Shown here: piece after piece, positions 54,597 through 64,000 of the stretch | How the letters are laid out: each line of letters begins with the position of its first letter | How positions within the stretch are numbered: position 1 is the first letter of the stretch | Origin: Micromussa lordhowensis | Taxonomy: Eukaryota > Cnidaria > Anthozoa > Scleractinia > Lobophylliidae | Reading direction: 5' to 3' | Length of the DNA stretch: 64,000 bases | Assembly: GCA_964020085.1 (NCBI GenBank) | Contig: OZ026607.1 | Location: forward strand, 2,550,003 to 2,614,002 | Position numbers and translations under genes: made by a program | The notes under the pieces: generated by a model | What the model was told of the DNA's origin: nothing | Seen by the model: the letters and a program-made list of their open reading frames with translations, nothing else | The model's database searches: none

Positions 54597-56440
54597 TCAG
54601 ATGGCAGTCAGATTGAAGGCAAGCTGGACAAACCAACTGTCCCAAGTTGATATTGCAACCAGAAAACATCAGACGTCTTTACCCTGTGGATAGAAAAGTC
54701 TTCATTTCTGTCTTATGCAATGAAATGCTGGACCGACAAAATGAGGTGAGGAGAAAAATTTCCAAGAGTTCGAATAAAGTTAACAAATCAAAGATTGAAT
54801 CTTTTGTTTTAAAGATAGTTTGGTTTTATCAACTGAGTTGATAATGTCAATTGTCCACCGTAAAGAGATTCGAAAGCTGACGTTTCGAGCGTTAGTGAAT
54901 CCAACAGAACAACAATTTGCTTTTGCGTAAAGTTTACTTTCTGACGATTGAGGGACAAATTAATCTGAAATATTATTCTGGCAGCACGATGGTGTGGCTC
55001 GCGGGGTGTAATAGGACGCTTAGGGCCTGTTAGCTACTGTTTAGACTTTTAGCGGAAGATTAATAATTATGGTCATTCTAGGTCGGTCAGTCTTCGTATT
55101 CGTCCACGTTTTTAAATTAAGCTTTTGTTTTAACAGCTTGTATGTATACATGTAAAATTTCTAGTTTCTGGTCTCGTACTGCTGCATTAGATGAGGAATA
55201 CGTTTCCACATATTTTTTGGCCACATCTATAGGGCGTTTTTTACGGTTTGTGGTATTTGGCTTAGCACAGTGTCAAATTATTAGAACCAATAGTTGTAAT
55301 CTGCAAGGATACAGTTTACCTTCTTAGACGGAATACATCTGCATCAGATGACTGACTGACGCATTCTCAATAAACTACTCACATCGAATGTCTTGTGTTA
55401 GTGAAATGAGAATCTCTGTATTCGATTACTGTGTCCCAGTGTTATATTCCAGACTTGTCTGTGCACCGTTAAAAACGCGCCCGGCTTGGAAACGAGAGTT
55501 CCCGGATTTGGTGATAACTGCTACCATAAAGCACCTGGACACTACTCGCTTGATCACGTATTTTAAGCCAATGGTGGACGACTGGGTCTCCTGGGGATAC
55601 CAACGAGGGTTTTCTGTCAGAGCTGCGCCGTTTGACTTCAAGATATCAGTGCACCTGGTAAGCATGGTAAGTATCACGTGAACTGTGCGTGTTCAGCACG
55701 TGACTTATTTAGCATAAATTAGAACGCATACATCTACATGTAAGCTGAGTGGAAAAAACTTAGAATTCAAGCTAGAGTGTAAACCATAGCCTTTTACATG
55801 TAATAAACAAACGAGAAAAGGTCTGGTTAAGCGCGGTAAGATGTCTTATGCATGTTTTTCCAGAGCCAGCGTTGGAATATTTTGTCAAACTGAAGAAAGT
55901 GATTGAGGACACCTATTCAGCAAACGGCATCAAGAAAATCACTTTGACGAGTCTCAGCTTAGGTTTTCCTTACAGTTTGGTTTACCTGAACAAGCAAACT
56001 AAAGACTGGGAGGATCGATAAATATATTCTGCAGTGGATGCGGACTCTTTCAGGTTAGTTTAATTTTGAGTAGCCTACGTATATTATTGGTGTAAACAAA
56101 AGACTACGACGACTTCTTCAAAGACATCGGAATTCCACTTGGTATCAAGCGAAGAAACAGTGGTTAAAAATCTGATATACCCGTTGACGGCGCATGCTCA
56201 CAACGTGCGCTTGCATTCCTTGTACGGCACTGGCGCGCATACTGCAGCAAGCTACAATGATATTTGGTCGTGACGGAGAGTTCCCGGATAAGCAACCGGA
56301 AGTGGTTTGCGATGATGGTGGCGTTACAGTGAATCGAGGCAGTTTAGAGGACTGAAGTGCATGGAACCAGCAGCAGGATTACGGTGCTACACCCGAATGG
56401 CTTGTCCTTGAAACGTTTGGCTGATGATAAATAAATGATT
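54597..56440 (+). pseudogene. Decayed tandem copy of PLA2G15
   Basis: Four homologous blocks in order: exon 2-like (54600-54746; GSQIEGKLDKPTVPS then TGA where the intact gene has Trp of HWYC), exon 3-like (about 55465-55668; LETRVPGFGD, a frameshift near 55515, then the second frame KHLDTTRLITYFKPMVDDWV), exon 4-like (55864-56050; LEYFVKLKKVIEDTYSANG, with the serine motif SHSLG changed to SLSLG and a stop after KDWEDR), and exon 5-like (about 56108-56440; YDDFFKDIGIPLG then stops; the acid motif region is altered). The first exon and the first ~70 codons of the last exon are missing. An 80 bp hairpin-element fragment (54815-54900) sits in its second intron. Clearly non-functional as a lipase. 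Confidence 0.9.
54815..54900 (+). mobile_element. Truncated hairpin element (as at 11601)
   Basis: GGTTTTATCAACTGAGTTGA, CCACCGTAAAGAGATTCGAA and GCTGACGTTTCGAGCGTTAG, the left arm and half of the core only. Confidence 0.7.
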
Positions 56441-58170
56441 ACTTCAAATCCATTCTGGTCTTGTTAGATATCTTTGTCAAAATCAACAGTCAGTATGAGA
56501 AAAAACAAAGGTAGTCTGAGAAAGGGGGGAGCCAACCCCGCCCCTAACCCTCAACAACCCCTTCACTACCCCTTCCCCCAGGGCTGTCCACAAGTTGCTC
56601 GTCGTAACATTTTGGCAACTTCTCGAAATTTTGAATATTTTGAGGGAGGCTTTAAAGCAACTTATTGATGAATTTTGAGCAATTATTACCAATCTCTAGA
56701 AAGTCTAAACGTTTTGTTCTTACTATACCATGCTAACAAATCACTATGCTCTCAGGCCATAGAAACTTTGACAATTTCAATCCAACACTCGGGCTGGAGT
56801 AGCCTGCGAACGCAGACGTATTTCCACGTCTGCGTTCAAAGGCTAGGCCCGGAGTTGTTTGATCGCGGTTAGTATGAGGGGCTAAGTACTTTCTCCAAGT
56901 AGAGAAACTGACCCTGGGAACGACTCGAGTTGAAAACAAAAGAGGAAAAATAAATTTAGTGAATGGATGGAGCTGTCATTATGACATATGACATACCGTA
57001 TTTATTCGATTAAGCGCCCTGGGCGCTTATTTAATTTTTGGACCTTCAGGGTGGGCGCTTATTCGAGGTGGGCGCTTATTCGAGGCTGGGCGCTTATTAA
57101 ATTTTCACCATTTTCAGCAAGGAAAAGGTTTATTTTGTAACAAAACATGAAAAAATATTTGAGCACAATTTTAACTGTTCATTCTTCGGTTTATGCCCAG
57201 GACTAACTACTAATGGTTCGGTCTTCGAAGAAGTCTCTTTAGTTATCATACGAAATATATTCTCAAACAACTCTATAAGTGAACTTTCTGGTGCTGCCTC
57301 CTCGACATCCGATAGCGTAATGCTGGCAAATGGGTCAGTCGCGCGAGAAGATTTTGCAGACAATGAAATTTTAGATTGTGAGCCAATTAAAGATTTACCG
57401 TAATAATCAATACCCATTTGCTTTTGTACACTTTATTTACCGTACTTATGTTTTGGGGGATGGGAGGGGGGGCGCTTATTCGAGGTTGGCGCTCAAAATT
57501 ATTTTTTTGGGGGGGGTGGGGTGGGCGCTTATTCGAGGCTGGGCGCTTATTAACTTTTCCTACCTAAAGGGTGGGCGCTTATTCGAGGTGGGCGCTTATT
57601 CGAGGTTGGGCGCTTAATCGAATAAATACGGTATATCATTATGACATATATCATCATTAAACTGTCATTATGCTAAGAACTTTTGAATGGCAACGGCTGA
57701 CTATGAAAAACAAAATTACTGATGACAATTATTCGACCTGACATTCACCCATCCCAAAATTTATTCTCGAAAAGGAGCAGAAAGAACATGCAAGTTCAGT
57801 TGTTGTCTCGCTAGGCCACAAACCGGTCTAAAATGGACACAATTTGCGCCCAAATTGCAAAGACACAAAGTAACCTTATGTTGAGGCTAAAGAAATTTAC
57901 AGAAATTCCAACGCCTGCAAAGCGTCAGTTGCGCGTGTGCGGCGCGAAGCTTGGGCTGCCTGTGACAATACCCGACTGAAAGCTACAGATTTTACGTAGA
58001 TGAGCTTCGCAAGGCACGTACAATTTAAATGTTAGCCAGTTAGAGTTACATCAAAAATACGTCCCATCCAGCTTTTTAAAATACTTTCAACAAACGAACG
58101 AGATCCAAGCAACCAGAAACACCACGCACAATATCCATATATTACAAAGAATACGCAGGTCACGTTATTG
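56441..58170. other. Intergenic region upstream of SLC22 gene
   Basis: Holds the DNA element at 56994-57633 and a short palindrome at 56802-56842 (GCCTGCGAACGCAGACG / CGTCTGCGTTCAAAGGC). Otherwise nothing recognisable; the promoter of the SLC22 gene must lie in 57650-58170 but shows no clear TATA box. Confidence 0.45.
56994..57633. mobile_element. DNA transposon remnant with subterminal repeats, ~640 bp
   Basis: Perfect ~24 bp inverted ends starting TACCGTATTTATTCGATTAA and ending TTAATCGAATAAATACGGTA. Both ends are followed inward by several copies of GGGCGCTTATTCGAGG. Both flanks carry TCATTATGACATAT. The core (57126-57417, minus strand) has a 95-codon open frame (GSQSKISLSAKSSRA...) without recognisable transposase motifs; it may be a transposase relic or chance. 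Confidence 0.75.
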
Positions 58171-59012
58171 ATGGCATCCACTTCGATCAGTCAGAGAATT
58201 CCAAAAAGAATGGATTTTGACTCCGCACTAGAACACATTGGAGGATTTGGCCGCCATCAGCTACGAATCTATTTCGTGGTGAGTCTCATCTCTCTTCCTC
58301 TCGCTGCTCAAATGCTGATAGTGGTTTTCGTCGGAGCAGTTCCCGAGTGGAAATGCCCTTCTTCAGGAGGTGACATTTTACATTGCAACTCCAGCCACGC
58401 ACGCTGTTGTGAGAAAGATGGTTCTATTTGTCTCGGAGCAGAGTTTTCCACGGAGTTCACATCCATCGCGACAGAATGGAACTTGGCGTGCGCTCATCGC
58501 TACAAATGCGAGCTAAGTCAATCGATCTTTGTGGCTGGGTACATGTTCGGAGTTCTAATCTTTGGTATTTTGTCAGACAAATATGGCCGACGCAAACCGT
58601 GGCTTTTCGCTTACATAGTTGGAGGTGTTTTAGCACTGATGTCTGCATTTGTGGGGACCTATGAAGAGTACATCGCTTTGCGTTTCGCTATGGGTGTTAT
58701 GAATGGCGGAGGAGGTCTAATCACGTACGTTTTATCAACAGAATCAATCGGTCCTTCTTATCGAGGTAAGTGAAATATAGTAACGCCTAAAATAGCCAGT
58801 CAACTCAAGACCTGTCAACTGTTTCTTTTGCATATTTTCTTCCAAGAGAATTTGATGGTTAGCTTTTTCCTGAAATTTTCAAAGCTAAATTTATTGTGAA
58901 TTTCATATTGATTTTATTTTGCGTGACACAATGCTCTGTCACGCAATTTAAGGAAGTACACTTAGCTCTGCATTTTTGAATTATACAATTCGTTTTGATA
59001 ATAAATTTTGCG

Positions 59013-59048
<36 letters not shown>

Positions 59049-60429
59049 AGTATTACAAGATAATTTTTTTTTTGTCATGCATCTGGTTAGCATTTAATAG
59101 AACAACTTGATTTACACAACAAAAGCAGTGAGGTCTGTATCAAAACAAGGTCACCTCCAGCCTCGCTGCCATTCAAAGAGCAGGTCACAGAGCAGACAAC
59201 TGTAAAATGAGTAGGAGACTTCACCCTCAAGCTCGCCAGTGCATCTCTGCACTAGGAAATTAAAATGGGTACTGCCAAATTAAATGTTTAAGGCCGAGAG
59301 GAGGGAACAGGATAATTTGAAATAAACTTGCTTCCCATTCAGGAGTAGTAACAATACTTTTAGAGGTTCCATGCTCATTGGAAACTGGAGTTAAATGCTT
59401 GCCTGTTAGCTGCCTAAGCTTTTGGTAAAAACAATCTCTCAGCTAGAGGACTGAAGCAGGCTACATCTCACCAAGTTTTTGCTTTTTATTGTAGGGTCAG
59501 CTGGCACTTGGCAGCAGGCATTCTATGCTGTTGGTTATGTAGTTTTGGCACTTGAAGCTTATTTCATCCATGACTGGCGGACTTTGACAGTAATTACAAT
59601 TCTTCCATCTTTCATTATTTTGTTGGTTTTCAAAAGTATTCCTGAATCTCCGAGATGGCTAGCATCACAAGGAAGGATAAAAGAAGCCGAAAACATTCTG
59701 AGGAACGTAGAGAAGGAAAATAGCTCCAACAAAAATGAGGTTATATTTCTACAAACGGACACGACCAAAGAAGACACAAAAACCTCTCAGTATGGAGTAC
59801 TTGACTTGTTTACTCACAAGTCTGTGTGCATTGTCACAGTCATTATGATGTTGATATGGTGCGTGAACAGTATGGTGTATTATGGACTTGCACTTAATGT
59901 TAAAAACCTTGGGGGAAGTGTGTATATCAACTTTGCACTTGCCAGTGTGATAGAATTACCATCCTATTTGGTGACTCAGGTTCTTCTTGCACGGCTGGGA
60001 AGAAGACAGAGCTTGTTCTTTTTTCTTCTCAGTGCCAGTGTGTCTTGTTTCCTGTGCATGTTTCTACAAGGTGGCCGAAATGCTGCTGCCGTATCCATCA
60101 CTGCTCTGGTCGGCAGGTTTTGTATCTCTGCATCTTTCGCTCTGCTCTATGTCTACTCTGCAGAGCTTTTTCCCACAGTTGTGCGCAACGCAGGAATGGG
60201 TATATCCAGTTTATCAGCCAGACTTGGTGGGATTGTGGCACCTTTCATTGTTCTGCTCGGAGATCAACGTAACTCGCTACCAATGTTTGTTTTCGCCTGT
60301 ACTGCACTGCTTGCTGCAATAGTGGGACTGAAACTGCGCGAGACGCAAGGCAAACCAATGCCAGAGACATTTGCAGAGCTTGAGGAAAGCCATCCAAGGA
60401 AACCAAAGAGCAATGGCAATCCATACTAG
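58171..60429 (+). CDS. SLC22-family organic cation/zwitterion transporter
   Basis: Two exons, 58171-58765 and 59495-60429; 1530 nt, 509 aa, within the usual 500-560 range. Major facilitator fold with 12 membrane spans. N-terminal FDSALEHIGGFGRHQLRIYF, a Cys-rich extracellular loop (60-112; CPS, HCNSS, RCCEKDG, CLG, ACAHRYKC) and the MFS loop motif SDKYGRRKP (about 135-143) are typical of SLC22; ESPRWLASQGR and VYSAELFPTVVRNAGMG are the family signatures of the second half. The C-terminus (PMPETFAELEESHP) is the normal end. Substrate cannot be read from sequence; cation, carnitine or anion are possible. ATG chosen because the upstream in-frame TTG has no support. Poly(A) signals at 60645 and 60845. 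Confidence 0.95.
58995..59075 (-). mobile_element. 3' end of hairpin element (as at 11601)
   Basis: GAGTTTCTAAAGAAACTGTG, GTGCTGCATCGGTGGGGAGT and ATTACAAGATAATT are the complement of the right end at 11765-11825. Inside the single SLC22 intron. Confidence 0.65.
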
Positions 60430-60944
60430 ATTGATCTAGTGTCAAATTGGCCAAATGAAAATAGCTGAACAATTCAGTATTTCAGTGGCTAGGTGGGTTA
60501 CGTAGTCTTTGAAGGGCCATGTGGTAGTTAGGTAAATGAACAAAGAGGAAGTGGAACTCTGCACTACCCCGTTATTTTCTTTGCCAAGTCCAGTTTAATA
60601 GAGCTTCCACATGTGGGGCTTCTTGTCATCACAAACAGTTGTAATAAAGCAAAAGTTTTGCGTTTCTAAATCAAGAACATTAGTTGTGCCCTACCTGCAG
60701 ACCATTAGAGTTAGTATCCTCTGGAGAAGTTCCTTGTTTTATGCTCCAAGAACTAACATGTCTGCAACTTTTGCATATAACCATGTTTTTGCCATCTCAA
60801 AGTAAAACAAAGTAATGCAGATCAAAATGGTGTTTGCTCTGAAGAATAAATGATTGTCCAAATAAGAAGTTTCTTGTCGTTCTTCAAGCAGTTAAGTTAC
60901 CAGTCTTGTATTGCTTTGCAAACCAGGGTAATTTGGCACAACCC

Positions 60945-61000
60945 CATAAGCTACTGAGCTTTAATCTTTTACTGTGCTTAGATAAAGGTTGTCTGTCTGT
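60945..61000 (+). repeat. TCTG-tailed repeat end
   Basis: AAGCTACTGAGCTTTAATCT...GCTTAGATAAAGGTTG + TCTGTCTG; same tail as at 33068. Confidence 0.6.
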
Positions 61001-61435
61001 AGGTCTGTTTGGCATATAAATTATTCAAAGGCTGTGTTTAATTTGCTGGCAAGGGATTACGTTATCATAGTTTTCTCCACTCCAATCCCACTGTAGGCCC
61101 GCTCTGGGACATGCTCCTATTTTTCCGAGGTTCCAGCAAGTGTCCCTCTTCCAACATACTCACGTTATTCCAACTTTAGAAAGTTTTGAGCCAAGAAAGA
61201 TTTGTAATTTTTTGCTAAGTAAGACTTAACTTATTCATAATTCAGGTTTGGTGTTTTTTTCGAAAATAATAGCTGCTGATCTCTGCGAAATTGTGCTTGC
61301 CACAGCCATGCAGGTATTACTAAACATAATTTTGATCAGGAAAACCTCTATTGCTTTAACTTTCAACTATACTGATTGACATTGCACTTTACAAAACTAC
61401 ATGTACACATTCATCAGCTACATGTATGAAAGCCA

Positions 61436-61722
61436 TTATGGTAAAGTCTATATACAAGCCAAGTCACTCATCAGGCCAGTGGTTAACTCTAGTTTCTGTA
61501 GCATGAAGCGACTAGGAGTATTTCTACTCCCCCCTGGATGAGACACTAGTCCATTGCAGGGATACCCCCGCATTAAATCCGCCGATACTCATTTATACAC
61601 CTAGGTGGAGAGAGGCACTGTGAGAGTAAAGTGTCTTGCCCAAGAACACAACACAATGTCCCCGGCCAGGGCTTGAGATTTGGAGGGGAGCGCACTAACC
61701 ATGAGGCCACCGCACCTACACA
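61436..61722 (-). mobile_element. SINE family 1, nearly full copy
   Basis: AAAGTCTATATACAAGCCAA through GAGCGCACTAACCATGAGGC. Box B complement (GGGCTTGAGATTTGG) is eroded. Confidence 0.82.
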
Positions 61723-61738
61723 AAACTACTTTCATCAC

Positions 61739-62109
61739 CACAGGGAGCCCTCACGTCCGTTTAGAATACGAATAAAAGATCAACCTACCTTTTTCGTACG
61801 GGGCTATCGTGCATATTTTGTGGCGGCCATTTTGAATTTTCGATGCATGCGCGGTCTGCTAGTACAAGGTCTGGAACTGAAAATACGGAAATCACTCAGA
61901 GCCTCCTAAGAAAATGACTTTATGCGAGAGATCGAATCCTCCGAAAATTGGCGAGGCCCAGACTTCTTAAATTTCGGTTCCAGACGTCGTACTAGCGGAC
62001 CGCGCGTGCATTAAAAATTCAAAATGGCCACCACAAAACACAAAACACGCGCGATGGCATTAGATTGATCTTTTATTCATATTCTAAATAGATGTGAGGG
62101 TTCCCTGTG
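61739..62109. mobile_element. Long-TIR MITE (family K), ~371 bp
   Basis: Arms of about 130 bp: CACAGGGAGCCCTCACGTC / GATGTGAGGGTTCCCTGTG; AGAATACGAATAAAAGATCA / TGATCTTTTATTCATATTCT; GGCCATTTTGAATTTTCGAT / ATTAAAAATTCAAAATGGCC; GCGGTCTGCTAGTAC / GTACTAGCGGACCGC. Possible 4 bp duplication TCAC at the edges. Confidence 0.75.
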
Positions 62110-62508
62110 TCACCACCTTTGAAAGCCACAGTGGCTGAATGTTTTTTTTTTCAATTAGTGAAAAGTTCAGTGATCATGGGTTTTATAGCTGATGAAAGTA
62201 GTTTTGTAAATCATGTATTATGCCATCAACTGTATGTGGACACCTAACCCTTAACATGTAGATCTAGACAATATCAGAACTTTTAATCAGTCTGAGTTAA
62301 CCCTTCACAATATTTGCTTCTTGATTTAGAATACCCCTTATTTGTACAGCAGTGCTAAATACTGACACTTAGATAAAGTGATTAGTTGTATTTATTTGAT
62401 TTTCTTATCTTATTTTATCTCACAATATAAATAAAGAACCAAATAGTATATTGAGGTTGGAGGAATTTGCTTTGTAAAAAATGGTCATAACAGAACATGA
62501 TTATATTA

Positions 62509-62754
62509 CAGTGCGATTACTCTAACCAAGGCCACCCGACAAAATTTTCTACAAATTTAACGAATGAAAATCTTGGAGGTTAACAATAGTTTTCTAACAA
62601 ATTATCCAAAATGACCTCAAATCTGTTGCCTTTGTGATGTACAGCTTGATTACAAAGTTAATTTGCTGGAAAACTGTTGTTAACCGCCACAATTTTTATT
62701 TGATAACTTTGTGGAACTTTTTGTTGGGTGGCCTTGGTTGGAGTAGTCGCACTG
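62509..62754. mobile_element. Mariner-like MITE with TA target duplication
   Basis: CAGTGCGATTACTCTAACCA ... TGGTTGGAGTAGTCGCACTG, about 31 bp inverted ends, flanked on both sides by TA as expected for Tc1/mariner insertions. 246 bp, non-coding. One end of the same family is at 14043. Confidence 0.82.
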
Positions 62755-62838
62755 TAAATTCTTCTAGACTTCACTGGAATAAAGGTATGGTGATATGTGA
62801 TGAGATTTTACATGTTGACATGTTTAAATATTAAATAT

Positions 62839-63779
62839 CTATGCTTTTACAATTTTAACCTCTTCATGTTCTGATTTCTCCAAATCTTCCATTGTTTCTG
62901 GCATGGGTCGTCCCTTAGTTTCCGGCAGCTTCAGACCGGCCAACCCTGCCACTAAAGACATAACAGCAAATATCAACATTGGTAAAGATCTACTCTGTTC
63001 TCCCATTAGTACAACAAATGGACATAAAATTCCACCGATACGTGATGCCACAGTCGCCACACCCATGCCGATATTACGGATAACAGTTGGGAAAAGTTCT
63101 GCGGCATAAACATACACTACAGCAAATGAAGCAGAGATGCAAAACTTCCCAAACATGGCTGAGGCAGACAGCAGAGCATGATTAGCAGAATCTTGGGCTT
63201 GTAGTTTCATGCAAATCCAGCATGAACCAGCAGCTCCCATCATGAAATAGAACAGGGACTTGCGACGGCCAGACCAATTAAGAAGAAAGACTGCCAACAA
63301 ATAAGAAGGAATTTCTACCAAACCAGCCAAGACAAAATTAACATACATGTTGCCACCAAGGTTTTTCACATTGAGTGACAGGCCATAATAAACATGGCTG
63401 TTAACGAACCAACTAACGATCATGATAAGTGTTATTATGCATGTGGTACTGTTTGTAAACAAGTCAAGAATTCCATAACTTCGTACTGAAGGACCCGATT
63501 TTGATGTGGATTTTGATGACCGCCGCAGTGAAACATGTTTGTTTCCTAAACCATTTTCCCTGGATATCTTCATCAAAATAGCTTCCGCTTCGTCATATCT
63601 CCCCTGGGAGGCTAGCCATCTAGGGGATTCTGTTATTATGTTGACTATAAATATGCCCAAAACTGATGGAAGAGCAGAAGCCACAGTGAGATATCGCCAG
63701 GATGGAATAAGGTATGCCATCAGTCCTAACAATGCTACAGCAATGGCAAAAAAGATCTGTAACGAGGTCCCAGCAAAAC
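62839..63779 (-). CDS. Second SLC22-family transporter, last exon only
   Basis: A 941 nt terminal exon after a TCTCTGCAG acceptor at 63780, encoding the C-terminal 312 residues: FAGTSLQIFFAIAVALLG, ITESPRWLASQGRYDEAE, SYGILDLFTNSTTCIITLIM, YVYAAELFPTVIRNIGMG, LKLPETKGRPMPETMEDLE, end EEVKIVKA. It aligns along its whole length with exon 2 of the gene at 58171, with the intron at the same position and phase. The first exon is beyond 64000. Tail-to-tail orientation with its paralogue. Substrate unknown. Confidence 0.93.
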
Positions 63780-64000
63780 CTGCAGAGACAAAAAGAGGAG
63801 TGTAATTTTACATTCAAATTTCTTCAAGTGCAACTATTGGATGGGTTGGTAAATTCAGGCCCATTGCAAGAATCAGAAATTGAGAGATTTTAATAAAAAT
63901 AAAGCCCACCAAAATATGAAATCTCATTCCCAGATGACACCTTATAATCTAACAATGATTATAACATATGGGTCAGAACTTCATGCTAGCCCACATATCC
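63780..64000. other. Intron of the second SLC22 gene
   Basis: No exon in this stretch; the upstream coding exon must lie outside the window. Confidence 0.6.

Larger units (their letters stand above)
60430..62838. other. Region between the convergent SLC22 genes
   Basis: 3' UTR of the first gene to about 60870, a TCTG-tailed repeat end (60945-61000), a family 1 SINE (61436-61722), a long-TIR MITE (61739-62109) and a mariner-like MITE (62509-62754). No gene seen. Confidence 0.55.

Overview
The window is eukaryotic DNA, AT-rich, with short exons split by introns of a few hundred bases to 1-2 kb, GT-AG (and two GC-AG) splice sites, and very many short transposons and tRNA-derived SINEs. Intron positions and proteins are strikingly vertebrate-like while the repeats are not. 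Taken together this suggests an anthozoan cnidarian, most likely a stony coral; that assignment is inference from gene structure and repeat style, not from a database search.

Layout. (1) 2.3-5.0 kb, + strand: the 3' part, perhaps all, of a small unrecognised gene (three phase-compatible exons, 182 aa) whose putative first exon lies inside an ~870 bp foldback insertion that splits an older MITE. (2) 5.0-12.6 kb: no firm gene; SINEs, MITEs, simple repeats and two weak candidate + strand exons. (3) 12.9-44.94 kb, - strand: a complete 38-exon gene for a neurobeachin-like protein (NBEAL1/NBEAL2 family), reconstructed exon by exon with unbroken phase, 2386 aa: helical N-terminus, concanavalin/LamG-like domain, PH-BEACH, WD40. 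Its introns hold most of the mobile elements of the window. (4) 47.7-51.9 kb, + strand: complete 5-exon lysosomal phospholipase A2 (PLA2G15/LCAT family), 422 aa, followed at 54.6-56.4 kb by a decayed tandem copy with a stop, frameshifts and a damaged active-site motif. (5) 58.2-60.4 kb, + strand: complete two-exon SLC22 organic cation/carnitine-type transporter; 62.8-63.8 kb, - strand: the last exon of a second SLC22 gene facing it tail to tail, its first exon lying beyond the window.

How the genes relate. NBEAL proteins act in vesicle/granule traffic, PLA2G15 is a lumenal lysosomal lipase, SLC22 proteins are plasma-membrane solute carriers; I see no evidence that they form one pathway or a co-regulated unit. 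The most unusual things in the window are structural: the NBEAL stop-codon region is amplified into a tandem array in its own 3' UTR, with distal copies still encoding a shorter, probably older C-terminus; the large foldback inserted in a MITE that carries a start-codon exon; two GC-AG introns in one gene; and a dense population of hairpin-forming elements, some within 15-40 bases of splice donors. No prokaryotic genes, CRISPR arrays, rRNA or convincing functional tRNA genes are present.
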